A stretch of DNA of 15,000 nt from Chondrilla cf. caribensis (lineage: Eukaryota > Porifera > Demospongiae > Chondrillida > Chondrillidae): positions 982,633 to 997,632 of the forward strand of contig OZ026549.1 in NCBI GenBank assembly GCA_964020155.1, given 5' to 3'. The notes under the pieces were generated by a model. The model searched no databases. It was not told the DNA's origin and worked only from the letters and a program-made list of their open reading frames with translations. A program made the position numbers and the translations under genes. This document shows, piece after piece, positions 1 to 15,000 of this stretch (the first letter of the stretch is position 1; each line of letters begins with the position of its first letter).

Positions 1-122
1 CGCCATAACCACTGAGCCATGAAACCACCACAGCAAGCAGTCCTCCCAATTCTCCTTTTAAAATATACCAGTGGTACTGCCAAGCTGCAGTGTCACATCG
101 GTCGAACCACATAACTGCGTGG

Positions 123-125
<3 letters not shown>
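1..125 (-). mobile_element. tRNA-derived SINE copy 1 (cut by window edge)
   Basis: Closely similar to 14521-14638. On the minus strand it holds a Pol III A box TGGCTCAGTGG (positions 19-9); the B box would lie beyond the left edge. The shared sequence stops at about 125, exactly where the (CA)n tract begins. Confidence 0.7.
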
Positions 126-806
<681 letters not shown>

Positions 807-840
807 TTCTTTTATGTATACGTATATAGTAATTACTTAC

Positions 841-7128
<6,288 letters not shown>

Positions 7129-7798
7129 GTTTGGCCACAGTTAATCGATGTACCCTACGTTTTCGAACTGAAGGGCATTCAAGCTCTCTTCCCTTATCGT
7201 CTACAAGGAGAATAGGTGTAATAGCGGGAGTGAATGAAGTGACGATTACAACACCTTTTCGATTGCTTCTTCGTCAATTACCCGTAACACCGTATATTCC
7301 ACTGGCTTTTAACGCGAAATATTGTAAATAGTCCGCTGTTGGACTTGCTACGTCTGAATCACAATAAACAGCTGCATTTCTTCTGAAGACAATCGCCGGG
7401 ATGTAACGTGAACCTAACGGGAAATATAAAACGCATTCTGTGCATTTTGTATACATTGCCTTCAATCAAAGATGAATTTGAAGGAGAGACTTTTTCTCCT
7501 CGATCTTTGCTTCAATGTACTTTCATGCAATATTCGGTCCCCCTATTTCCTGTCCCCCCGGACCGAATATTTCACAAATAGTATAAAATCGCTCCCCAGT
7601 GTCAATATGATGCATATACCAATCCTATATACATATACTTTTGCATGCACATTCTAATATAGAGGTGCTATAGTCCTCTTGATGACTGGCCAGGGAATTT
7701 CATTTTTAGTTTGCTTGTTATGACAGGTTGTCCAGCATCCATATCCAACCTATCAGCACAAATTCTGATGCATGCACGCCCTCTTGGGTGTGCTATAG
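7129..7798. other. Upstream region of the PDE gene, no gene recognised
   Basis: About 670 bp above the PDE start codon. I see no TATA box at a fitting distance. A 63-codon minus-strand frame (7465-7274) resembles nothing known to me. The stretch contains the hairpin at 7529-7571. Any PDE promoter must lie here or farther upstream, if there is a noncoding first exon. Confidence 0.5.
7529..7571. repeat. Perfect 12-bp inverted repeat with C-rich loop
   Basis: AATATTCGGTCC (7529-7540) and GGACCGAATATT (7560-7571) are exact complements around a 19-nt pyrimidine-rich loop. Confidence 0.92.
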
Positions 7799-7850
7799 GC
7801 CTCGTGGTGACCAGTAAAAAATGTCAGGTTCATTGCTGGTCACCAAGGCC
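7799..7850. repeat. Imperfect hairpin
   Basis: GGTGACCAG (7806-7814) pairs exactly with CTGGTCACC (7836-7844), and the stem extends into GGCCT/AGGCC with a bulge. A related sequence (GGTGCTATAGTCCTC) occurs about 130 bp earlier, near 7664. Confidence 0.75.
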
Positions 7851-7872
7851 ACTCTGGTGTCCAAGTTGTAGG

Positions 7873-8360
7873 GAGGTCTGAATATGTTACATGATGGATG
7901 AGGAAACAGCGTTGTTGTGAAGAGGTCTGAATGTGGTATGTGTTGGGATGGGAGAGGTAATGATGTCAAAGAGAGGTCTAAATGTGTATGGTGGGATGGG
8001 AGAGAACCTTGGAATGGAGGGAGGGAATTTGTGTTGCAGGGAGGTGTGAATTTGCTTACGTGGAGTGGGAGAAGTAAGTCAAGTATGTCACAGTGGTCTG
8101 AATGTATGGGATCAATGGGATGGAAGAGGTAATGGACATTAGACATGAATCAGATGAAGACATGATGGAGGAAATGGATGCAAGAGGCAATGGACTTAAG
8201 ACATGATGAAGACATGATGGAGGTAATGGATGGAAGAGGTAATGGACTTAAGACATGATGAAGACATGATGGAGGTAATGGATGGAAGAGGTAATGGACA
8301 TAAGACATGATGAAGACATGATGGAGGTAATGGATGAAAGAGGTAATGGACATAAGACAT
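7873..8360. repeat. Minisatellite, period about 52 bp
   Basis: Clean 52-bp units at 8200-8251, 8252-8303 and 8304-8355, preceded by a 58-bp variant (8142-8199). Diverged units start with GAGGTCTGAA-like sequence at 7873, 7922, 7973, 8041 and 8093, spaced 49-68 bp. The shared core is GGATGG(G/A)AGAGGTAATG. Long minus-strand frames across it are repeat artefacts. Confidence 0.9.
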
Positions 8361-8884
8361 AAGACAATAGACAAGTCAAAATTTGTAGCATAATAGACAC
8401 ATACGATGAGGCATATTAATAATATTGCCATCATGCAATTTTGTTGTTATAACTAAGAGTTGTTAGGGCACATTGTGTAGGGATAAACTAAGTGTAGCTT
8501 TGTGCACACGCGTACGCTTGCCTATCTGTGAGTGTGCCTGTGTATCACTGGCATGTAGAATGTTCATATACACATGTATATGAACATAAGGACATGAATA
8601 ATTGACTGTGTGAGAACAAGACAATTAAAATTAATAGCTCCATACTGTGAAGTGCCATTGGCTAATAAAAAGTGGTCAGGGTAAATTGCACAGGACCATA
8701 TTAGAATGCACAAACACAATTATACTGCCCACTCCATCCTACCCTAATATACAAACTCCAGCCTATAACAATAGTATGAGTCACAACAGAAGAATTTGTC
8801 ATAGAATTTGTGAAATTTATCATGATTGCAATACCGGTGTTGACTTGTCACATGTACATGTGTACACTGGCGCATAGGATTTGG
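8361..8884. other. Noncoding stretch with a palindrome
   Basis: No gene recognised. Contains a perfect 10-bp inverted repeat, GTTCATATAC (8562-8571) and GTATATGAAC (8576-8585), with spacer ACAT. A 76-codon plus-strand frame (8647-8877) shows no recognisable features. Confidence 0.5.
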
Positions 8885-9400
8885 CTAGTTGTACCATCTC
8901 AGGCCAAACCAGATGAATGGAAGTAATGGGAATATGCATGTAGTCAAACAAACCTTCCTTATGCTATGCAGATGTTTCATCTCCCACTCGCAGCAAACAA
9001 TTACCGTCTTATCTACACTTCCTTTTCCGCCTTTCTCTTTATTACAATCCAGCCCAGCATGCCAGCTCTCACAGATCAATTCATCTACTACACATATACA
9101 TCTACATCTACTGGGTCCCTTGCAAAGTCGCCTCTGGCTCAAGTCAATCCAGTTTAAATACGTTTCCTCAACTTTAACTTGATTGATATCTTGTGGCTCA
9201 CTGTACCCCCAGGAACAAGTCTTCTCATTAACCTTACTGATCAAAGTGACTAATATACCCGCAAAGGGATCGTAGTTGGCTGTTCCCCATTGTAAAACCA
9301 GTATCCCTAATTCTGACCAAAAACATTGACTAAAAGCGGATGTTTCGGCTACTATGCTGTAACTTCCATCGGAACAACAGCCACCAACAGCAACAGTGTG
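8885..9400 (-). CDS. Unidentified open frame, possible exon or gene remnant
   Basis: About 171 codons without a stop on the minus strand, bounded by TAA at 9403-9401. There is no ATG start, so it would have to be an internal exon or a remnant. The product is rich in Cys and Trp, e.g. DGSYSIVAETSAFSQCFWSE near the start and TYLNWIDLSQRRLCKG in the middle. I recognise no domain. The opposite strand is also open over 8889-9182, and an inverted repeat (9291-9471) overlaps the first part. Chance alone could occasionally give such a frame in 15 kb. Confidence 0.3.
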   Translation of the reverse strand, partial: HTVAVGGCCSDGSYSIVAETSAFSQCFWSELGILVLQWGTANYDPFAGILVTLISKVNEKTCSWGYSEPQDINQVKVEETYLNWIDLSQRRLCKGPSRCRCICVVDELICESWHAGLDCNKEKGGKGSVDKTVIVCCEWEMKHLHSIRKVCLTTCIFPLLPFIWFGLRWYN

Positions 9401-9471
9401 TTACAGTATAGTGGGCAAAACGTCAACTTTAATTCAATTTTTCTGTTTGGAATTATGGATACTGGTTTACA
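9291..9471. repeat. Terminal-inverted-repeat element, about 181 bp
   Basis: TGTAAAACCAGTATCCCTAA (9291-9310) is matched in inverted orientation by 9471-9451 (TGTAAACCAGTATCCATAA), and weaker complementarity continues inward to about 45 bp. No clear target duplication, so MITE status is uncertain. Confidence 0.6.
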
Positions 9472-9568
9472 GTGCCTTTAATATACCTTAATAATAAGTG
9501 GTTAGACATAGGCACATGGGTATTATGATGTAATAAAAGATCTAGGTATCCATGTCTCAACCAGTATA

Positions 9569-9745
9569 CAGTGAATTCTCGTTAATCCACCACTGCTTTA
9601 TCCACCAAACCTTTTAATTTGCCACAATTTCCCAGTACCAATATAATATACAAGTACCAATGGGTATATCCAGTTAATCCGCCAAACTCGTTAATCCACC
9701 ATATTCTTCGAAAACGAATTGTGGCAGATTAACGAGTATTCACTA
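9569..9745. mobile_element. MITE with CAGTGAATTCTCGTTAATCC ends (pogo/Tigger-like)
   Basis: 177 bp flanked by TA on both sides. Ends CAGTGAATTCTCGTTAATCC and inverted GATTAACGAGTATTCACTA, with further internal GTTAATCC(A/G)CCA repeats. The CAGT...TCGTTAATCC terminus and TA target resemble pogo/Tigger transposons (family knowledge). No coding capacity, so it is nonautonomous. Confidence 0.85.
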
Positions 9746-10060
9746 TATATACCTTGCATGCCCCGATAATCATAAATTTCAACATAAAAAATTACACCAG
9801 CTAAATGCATGAAAACTTTATACTTTAGTTAGGGCTTCATACAGCATAAAATGACTGTATAATAGTGCATGTTGTTTTCGTAGTAGCGGGTGTTGTGCAA
9901 CGATGCACAATTGAGATTTCACACGTCTGCTGTTCAATTGTCAATATGCAGATAGAGAATGCCCATACAATAGGCAAAAGTACACATAAACTTCTCTTAC
10001 AATTCCATTTTCCGATATCAACCATTCAATAGTGGCCATATGTCTTCTTGCACCGTTCCA

Positions 10061-10730
10061 TAATACAAGAATTCGAAGTTCGTCAATTTTATAGCCTTAG
10101 ATAGTAAAATCCATAGCTATATGCTTCAACTTTAGTGAGGCTATGCCGCAGGATGAACTAATTGCATTAATTTGGGTTGGCTGTCCCTCCCCTTACCATG
10201 ACCCCACACAAACAGCTGCATATTGAGTGTACACATGTGCACATGTATACGCTTCAATCTATGTTTGTGCATGCGGGTAATTACCAGCTTTAATTTGTGA
10301 AAGGGAGTTAGCTGCTATGCAAGTTAACTTATCTACGCAAATAGGTGTAAGTCATTCAAATTTTGGATATGCACGACTATACCTGAAATACAATAATACA
10401 AGAATTCGTTGTTAGTCAATTTTATAGCCTTAGATAGTACAATCCATTATAGCTATATATATGCTTCAACTGTAGTGAGGCTATGCTGCAGGATGAACTA
10501 ATTGCATTAATTTGGTTTGGCTGTCCCTCCCCTTACCATGACCCCATACAAGCTAAACAGCTTCATATTGAGTGTACACATGTGCACGCGTATATGCTTC
10601 AATCTATGCTCGTGCATGCGGGTAATTACCAGCTTTAATTTGTGAAAGGGAGCTAGCTGCTATGCAAATTAACTTATCTACACAAATAGGTGTAAGTCAT
10701 TCAAATTTTGGTTATGCACGACTATACCTG
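10061..10730. repeat. Tandem duplication, two copies offset by about 333 bp
   Basis: Copy A 10061-10385, copy B 10394-10730. Shared segments include AATACAAGAATTCG, ATAGCCTTAGATAGTA, CTGTCCCTCCCCTTACCATG and CGGGTAATTACCAGCTTTAA. The copies differ by scattered substitutions and small indels. No coding frame runs through both. Copy B ends at the donor-like site of the minus-strand segment at 10728. Confidence 0.92.
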
Positions 10731-10916
10731 CTTCCTCTAACATCAACGGCATCAGTCCTAAGTAGTGTTTCTACCTCAACAATATTTGTGCTTGTAGTTA
10801 TCCCCAATGCATCTGTTCCAGAATCATCTCCATACAACACACTGTACAGGCACCACCCCAACCAATAGTCTGTCCCTTCTTTGTAATAATTTTGTCTCTT
10901 CAAGTCACCTTGTCTG
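10728..10916 (-). CDS. Unidentified coding-like exon
   Basis: On the minus strand an acceptor-like TTACAG (ending 10917) and a donor-like AG|GTATAG (10728/10727) enclose 189 nt open in one frame. The product includes KEGTDYWLGWCLYSVLYG and then DDSGTDALGITTSTNIVEVE, which looks protein-like. I recognise no family. The donor coincides with the edge of tandem-duplication copy B, so the duplicated DNA would be intron. It could also be a gene remnant. Confidence 0.33.
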
Positions 10917-11010
10917 CTGTAACTCTTACATCAACATAATGGTGATTTCTTGCAATGTCAAACCAATCTTTTGGTGTGAATCCTTTAGGTCTTTTGGAAC
11001 ATATATACGC
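10889..11010 (-). pseudogene. Possible broken coding segment in another frame
   Basis: Upstream of and overlapping the previous segment, a different minus-strand frame encodes SKRPKGFTPKDWFDIARNHH and then YVDVRVTADK before a TGA. It looks like real protein but is out of frame with the segment it overlaps, which suggests a frameshifted remnant or that one of the two frames is chance. A donor-like AAG|GTGACT follows ADK. Family not recognised. Confidence 0.25.
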
Positions 11011-11049
11011 AAACACAGGTCATGCAATACAATTTTTCATTTGTTGTAA

Positions 11050-11840
11050 TTCTCCCTCTCCTCTCTCTCTCTCTCTCAAGCATGTCACCATCATTAATTC
11101 AAAGAAATGGAAATATGGAAATAAATAGATAAGTACATGAATAAATGGTAACACGGAGTATGACAACATCCACTGTCAAAATATTAGAATAAAACACTGC
11201 ACAGTATCGGACAAAGCCTAGCTACTTAAACAAAAAATAAAATAGAGTAAAATGAAGTAAATAAACATATGCAACTCTCTCTCTCCCTCTCCCTCTGTGC
11301 GTGTGTTGCATGGGTGAGATGTGCGTGTGTATATGTACATATATACATTCCAACTCCATCTATGACATCTCAACAAAGTGGTGTTTATATATTCATTATA
11401 TTATCACCATCGTCATATAGTTGATGTATCAAAAAACGTAATACAGCAATGCATCCTGTATAGGACTTTGTGTTTTCAAAGAGCTTTGTCTGGTTGGCAA
11501 TCATGATGGGCAGTTATGAATGGTCTGGTGTGGAGAACGTGATACCCCAGCAATAAGGAATGAGAATATATCGTGAATTATGGAACATATAACAGCAATT
11601 ACGTACGCTAAATTGAAACAAGGGCGCCAACCTGTGTAATGGGTAGTATACGGAAATAACCAGCTGAGCGTAAATCCGGTGCGAATCACCGTTTATCAAT
11701 ACTCCAGTTCGTGTCTATTATGATTTCGTGCATATTATTATCGCTAGAATAGGCGTATGATACTGTACATGTGCGGCTCCAGCGTGACCTCTACAATACT
11801 CCTTGATGAGCTAGGGCATATATTTCGCCGTACGCCCGAA
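11050..11840. other. Intergenic, upstream of the zinc-finger gene
   Basis: Contains CT repeats at 11050-11080 and 11275-11297 and a short GT/TATA stretch near 11310-11347, otherwise AT-rich sequence without a recognisable gene. Two overlapping minus-strand frames of about 60 codons (11501-11699) look like chance. Confidence 0.5.
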
Positions 11841-11843
11841 TGC

Positions 11844-11850
11844 TATATAA
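11844..11850 (+). promoter_or_regulatory. TATA box of the zinc-finger gene
   Basis: TATATAA followed by GG, about 79 bp before the exon 1 ATG. Transcription would be expected to start about 30 bp downstream, near 11875; there is no earlier ATG between that point and 11923. Confidence 0.65.
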
Positions 11851-11922
11851 GGCCTTGCGGACTCTCCTGCCACTGCCTGTTCCGCACGAATCCGAAAGGG
11901 ATTGCAGATTTGCTACGAAAAA

Positions 11923-11955
11923 ATGACAGAAGATAACAACGCGGTAGACCCACAG
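11923..11955 (+). CDS. Zinc-finger gene exon 1
   Basis: Eleven codons, MTEDNNAVDPQ, then GTGAGT. The A-rich context before ATG and the TATA box 79 bp upstream support it. Without it the protein would start at the Met in exon 2 (13023), five codons into the exon; the in-frame fit across the intron favours the spliced form. Confidence 0.75.
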
Positions 11956-13982
11956 GTGAGTTCTTGAGAGTGGTGAAACTAGCCCACAACTGTCAACTAA
12001 GCACCGTTTTTCCCCTATGTCTTCCAATGTGGAAGGCTCAGTAGTTCAACCGAGCTGGTTCTTGTTGTTAGAGCCGTTGCATGGCCGTTTTCAGATCGCT
12101 CCGCATCCACTTTATTACATTATACATAGGTCATGGTAGACTAATAGAGAGATTCCTCCCTGGTCCACTTCAACTGCAGACGCGTTTGTCACGAATACAT
12201 GATCATAGTAGTGTTGATATTTTGTTGAATACGGTGCTAAGCAGTCAAAACAACACCTGATCCAGTAGTATCAGATAAGTGTGACCTTTCAAACACAGGG
12301 GCAGTAGTAGACTAGCGTGGTTGTTTCGAATTTGACTAAACCACATTGGGCTATAATAAAGATTTTTTTTCAAATTTGTCTTCATTCCAGCAGCGTACAA
12401 CAATTATGGGTTTAAACACCCAAACCGTTTGGTGCTGCTATGTATTATCTGTGAACCATGCACATGCTAGATCGGTTCTTGTTATAAGGATTCACTCATT
12501 ACACCAAATGCAAACTTCTCCAGCCAACTGTACATCCCCACATCCATAGTCTCGAAATTGTTTTGTGTCCAACAGTGTTGTCTTTCTATTCTCTCTGTGT
12601 GTCTGTCCATGGGAGTTTATCATACCTACCCATGGTCAACTAAAACAATGAGGAGGCTTTGTGGGTCTTCCTGGGATGATACCTCTTTCCTATTGTACAG
12701 TATAGGTTGAAAGCCCGTATATTTCCTATCAGACCACATGAGATGCTGTAGTTTAAGTAGATTTACACCAGAACGTCTAATATAACAGATCAAGATATGG
12801 TATTTGATAACAGCACTGGTGAAGGTAGCAGTCAGCTACTGATTCAGAAGCATTTTGTGTAATAAATCCTAGTATGTCTACGTAGTGAATTCCATCAAAC
12901 TTATCCACTTATTTCCCGTCCATTTTGACTTCACTTTGGCACATGGTAACTTATAACGTATTTTTATCTCAAATAGAAATTTATAGTATATTTTCTGTTT
13001 CCTGTTACAGGTTCTAACTCAAATGGACTATTCACCCACATCTGTGTCACCAGAGTCCTCACACCACACCTTCACCACTACTCTGAAAAACATCTGTAGT
13101 TACAGTAATAAGGTGACACCACCTGTGGCAGGGAATGTGAGTGAGAGGGAAACATATATAACCTGCTGCTGGGTATCAAAGAACGGACAGGAATGTGGTA
13201 AGCAGTTTTTATCAGCGGAACTGTTAGCCCATCACATCGAACTCAGACACGAACTCCAGGATCAGGTCTGCAGGTGGAGAGGTTGTCCGCGTAACCAGAA
13301 ACATTTCGATGCTCGGTACAAGTTGGTGATTCATCTCCGGTGTCACACAGGGGAGAAGCCTTACAGCTGCACCTTTCCTAGCTGTTCACGCACGTTTTCC
13401 CGACAGGAGAATCTGAAGCTACACAACAGAACACACACAGGGGAAAAGCCGTATCCCTGTTTGCACAGCGGCTGCGATAAGCGCTTCAACAACACAAGTG
13501 ACAGAGCTAAGCACATGAAGACGCACATTGAGAGAAAACCGTATCCATGTAAATTCCCAGGATGTAACAAACGTTATACAGATCCAAGCTCAATGAGGAA
13601 ACACTTCCGATTTTCCCACCAAGCCAGCCAATTCATGGGTAAAAAGTCAGTTTTGAACTTGCAAAATGAAGACCATAATATTACCCTTACGGTGGGCAAG
13701 CATCACCAGGAGAAGAAGTCACCTTCGCTGGTGCAGCTGCCTTATTCACTACCTCAGCAAATAGCATCCAACTACCTCTCCGCTGTTGGTATGTCTGGGA
13801 TGACCCTGCAAAATGTCAATAATAACTCTATGATTATTCCCACGAAATTGTGTTGTGGTGTTGCAGGTAAGTTTGCTCCTGGTACTTTTCCGGTCTTCGT
13901 TCCCATTCTGACACCAGTCCCCATTCCGGTTTATCCTTCGAAATCGTGCCTGGCACAATCTTCAATGGAACTACTTGATTGA
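11923..13982 (+). CDS. Five-finger C2H2 transcription factor, GLI/GLIS/ZIC superfamily
   Basis: Two exons, 11923-11955 and 13011-13982, joined in phase 0 (donor CAG|GTGAGT, acceptor TGTTACAG), give 334 residues. Five fingers: C63/C73/H86/H91, C98/C103/H119/H123, C131/C136/H149/H153, C161/C166/H179/H183, C191/C196/H209/H214. The first two carry Trp two residues after the first Cys (W65, W100), the tandem CWCH2 motif of GLI, GLIS and ZIC proteins. Fingers 2-5 are joined by HTGEKP-like linkers and include ARYKLVIH, SDRAKH and KRYTDPSSMRKH, typical of GLIS/GLI; the wider Cys spacing of finger 1 and CDKRF of finger 4 resemble ZIC. The family binds DNA in the nucleus. The C-terminal 120 residues have no known domain and end in a Pro-rich stretch. 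Exact subfamily left open. Confidence 0.9.
11956..13010 (+). other. Intron of the zinc-finger gene
   Basis: 1055 bp, GT-AG, acceptor with a pyrimidine-rich TTTTCTGTTTCCTGTTACAG. No repeat element or nested gene was seen; the 67-codon frame at 12346-12549 shows no features. Confidence 0.75.
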
Positions 13983-14284
13983 TCAAAATGATTGTCACCA
14001 CAACTGTTAATCACCTTTTGAATTGTTTCTTGTATCCATGACTTATCATGGTTATTTTATTGGTATATAATTTATTTAGTCTCATGTTTGGTTAATTTTC
14101 TTACAATGTCACTCTTATGTATCCACTATTTTTACTTACAGAGAATCTCTGGTCATTGGTATATATTAAAAACACCATTTATATTATCACTAATATTATA
14201 TATCTATTTATACTACCACATGTATTAACTATTATAGTACTCTGTATTCTAACCCTTATGTATTTCTGGTTGTTTATCTATTGA
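13867..14284 (+). other. Possible alternative 3' splice form
   Basis: Inside exon 2, GCAG|GTAAGT at 13866/13867 is a full consensus donor. A pyrimidine-rich acceptor ACTTACAG ends at 14141. Joining 13866 to 14142 keeps an open frame for 46 more codons to TGA at 14282-14284, replacing the last 38 residues with a hydrophobic, Ile/Tyr/Leu-rich tail (total about 343 residues). The AT-rich composition means the open frame may be chance. Confidence 0.3.
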
Positions 14285-14360
14285 ATATAATATTGTGCAT
14301 GTAGTATATTGGTGTACATAATTAATTAAAAGTATTCAAAAGTGGAAATGTATGTTATTA
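13983..14360 (+). other. 3' flank of the zinc-finger gene
   Basis: AT-rich, probably 3' UTR. I saw no AATAAA; the variant ATTAAA occurs near 14165 and 14325 and could act as a polyadenylation signal. Confidence 0.4.
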
Positions 14361-14383
14361 CAGTGAATTCTTGTTAGCCCCAC
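14361..14383. mobile_element. Single MITE end fragment
   Basis: ACAGTGAATTCTTGTTAGCC matches the terminal repeat of the MITE family seen at 9569 and 14776, with no partner end nearby. Confidence 0.5.
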
Positions 14384-14472
14384 ATGTACCACCATATATA
14401 TTTGACAAACATTATGATTTTAATTATAGCAGTTTCGTTGGAAATCAACCTGCTCGGGAGAAAGGAGAAAGA

Positions 14473-14638
14473 GAAAAACCGGCAACTGTGGGACTCGAAC
14501 CCAGGGTGTCTGACTGTAGCCGCCATAACCACTGAGCCATGAAGCCACCACAGCAATTGGCCTTTTCAATTCTCCTTTCATACTGCACCAGTGGTAATGC
14601 CAAGCTGCAGTCTCGCACCACACAACTGCGTGGATTTA
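14473..14638 (-). mobile_element. tRNA-derived SINE copy 2
   Basis: On the minus strand it has A box TGGCTCAGTGG (14539-14529) and B box GGTTCGAGTCC (14501-14491), followed by a T run (near 14476) that could end Pol III transcription. It is homologous to 1-125 over 14521-14638. The shared sequence extends about 95 bp upstream of the A box, so the element is more than a tRNA. The 60-79-codon frames here are artefacts. Confidence 0.8.
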
Positions 14639-14657
14639 AATGCGGTGATAATTTACC

Positions 14658-14737
14658 AATTGTGTTAATTACCTTCATTTCCACATCTAGTATAATCTAT
14701 TGGACCAGATGTGGAAATGAAGATATTTAACACAATT
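14658..14737. repeat. Foldback with 31-bp arms
   Basis: Left arm 14658-14688 and right arm 14707-14737 are inverted copies matching at 28 of 31 positions, e.g. CTTCATTTCCACATCT against AGATGTGGAAATGAAG; loop 18 nt. Lies between the SINE and the MITE. Confidence 0.92.
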
Positions 14738-14775
14738 AGTATAATATTATAATTCTAACGTCCATTATATATATA

Positions 14776-14956
14776 CAGTGAATACTCGTTAATCCACCAC
14801 AATTCGTTTTCAAAGAATATGGTGGATTAACGAGTTTGGTGGATTAACTGGATAGCCATTGGTACTTGTACATTATATTGGTAATGGGAAATTTTGGCTG
14901 ATTAAAAGGTTTGGCAGATAAAGCGGTGGTGGATTAACGAGCTCGAGAATTCACTG
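14776..14956. mobile_element. MITE, inverted relative to 9569
   Basis: 181 bp, flanked by TA on both sides, beginning CAGTGAATACTCGTTAATCC and ending GAATTCACTG. Read on the minus strand it follows the 9569 copy along its whole length with scattered differences. Confidence 0.88.
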
Positions 14957-15000
14957 TATATATAGGTATTTATATGGATGTTAATATGCCAAGTATGAAA

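Noticed and set aside
7274..7465. 63-codon minus-strand frame upstream of the PDE gene
   Set aside because: No homology I recognise, no clear splice sites in frame with PDE exon 1, and exon 1 has its own ATG after an in-frame stop.
8142..8355. CRISPR-like array
   Set aside because: The 52-bp units are contiguous with no unique spacers, in a eukaryotic setting; it is a minisatellite.
7793..8434. Minus-strand frames of 117 and 94 codons
   Set aside because: They follow the 52-bp minisatellite and give repetitive Ser/His/Leu peptides.
8889..9182. 97-codon plus-strand frame
   Set aside because: Low-information peptide opposite the longer minus-strand frame; no support for either strand beyond openness, and the minus frame is longer.
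11791..12027. 78-codon minus-strand frame
   Set aside because: Antisense to exon 1 and the promoter of the zinc-finger gene, with no protein features.
13361..13958. Minus-strand frames of 69 codons
   Set aside because: Shadows of the zinc-finger coding exon.
14485..14557. A genuine tRNA gene on the minus strand
   Set aside because: The A and B boxes are good, but no acceptor stem pairs, and the same sequence recurs at 1-125 with shared non-tRNA flanks, so it is a SINE.

Overview
The window is eukaryotic and animal-like. It holds two spliced genes with GT-AG introns, both from families that expanded in metazoans: a tandem-GAF cyclic-nucleotide phosphodiesterase (PDE5/6/11 group) and a five-finger GLI/GLIS/ZIC-superfamily zinc-finger factor. 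Compact introns, pervasive (CA)n/(GT)n and TACGTA/TATG simple repeats, small TA-flanked MITEs and a tRNA-derived SINE fit an early-branching metazoan; a demosponge is my best guess, but the sequence alone does not prove it.

Positions 1-7128 are mostly the phosphodiesterase gene on the minus strand. I could chain twelve coding exons (7128 down to 841) in one continuous frame of 533 codons: a unique N-terminus, GAF-A, GAF-B and the linker leading to the catalytic domain. The HD-type catalytic domain would lie to the left of the window. The introns carry long (CA)n/(GT)n tracts, a 119-bp repeat present in two of them, a decayed MITE and a nearly perfect foldback of about 140 bp. Positions 1-125 are part of a SINE, followed by about 680 bp of interrupted (CA)n.

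Positions 7129-11840 have no confidently identified gene. They contain several hairpins, a minisatellite of about 52 bp period (7873-8360), an unidentified minus-strand open frame (8885-9400), an intact pogo/Tigger-like MITE (9569-9745), a tandem duplication of about 333 bp (10061-10730) and a second unidentified minus-strand coding-like segment abutting it (10728-11010).

Positions 11844-13982 hold the zinc-finger gene on the plus strand: a TATA box, a short first coding exon (11923-11955), a 1055-bp intron and a long second exon encoding five C2H2 fingers. A consensus internal donor and a downstream acceptor allow an alternative 3' exon. The right end (14360-14956) is a cluster of mobile-element pieces: a MITE end fragment, a tRNA-SINE, a 31-bp-arm foldback and a complete MITE in the opposite orientation to the one at 9569.

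The two genes face away from each other (PDE leftward, zinc finger rightward) with about 4.8 kb between their start codons. Nothing in the sequence links them functionally.
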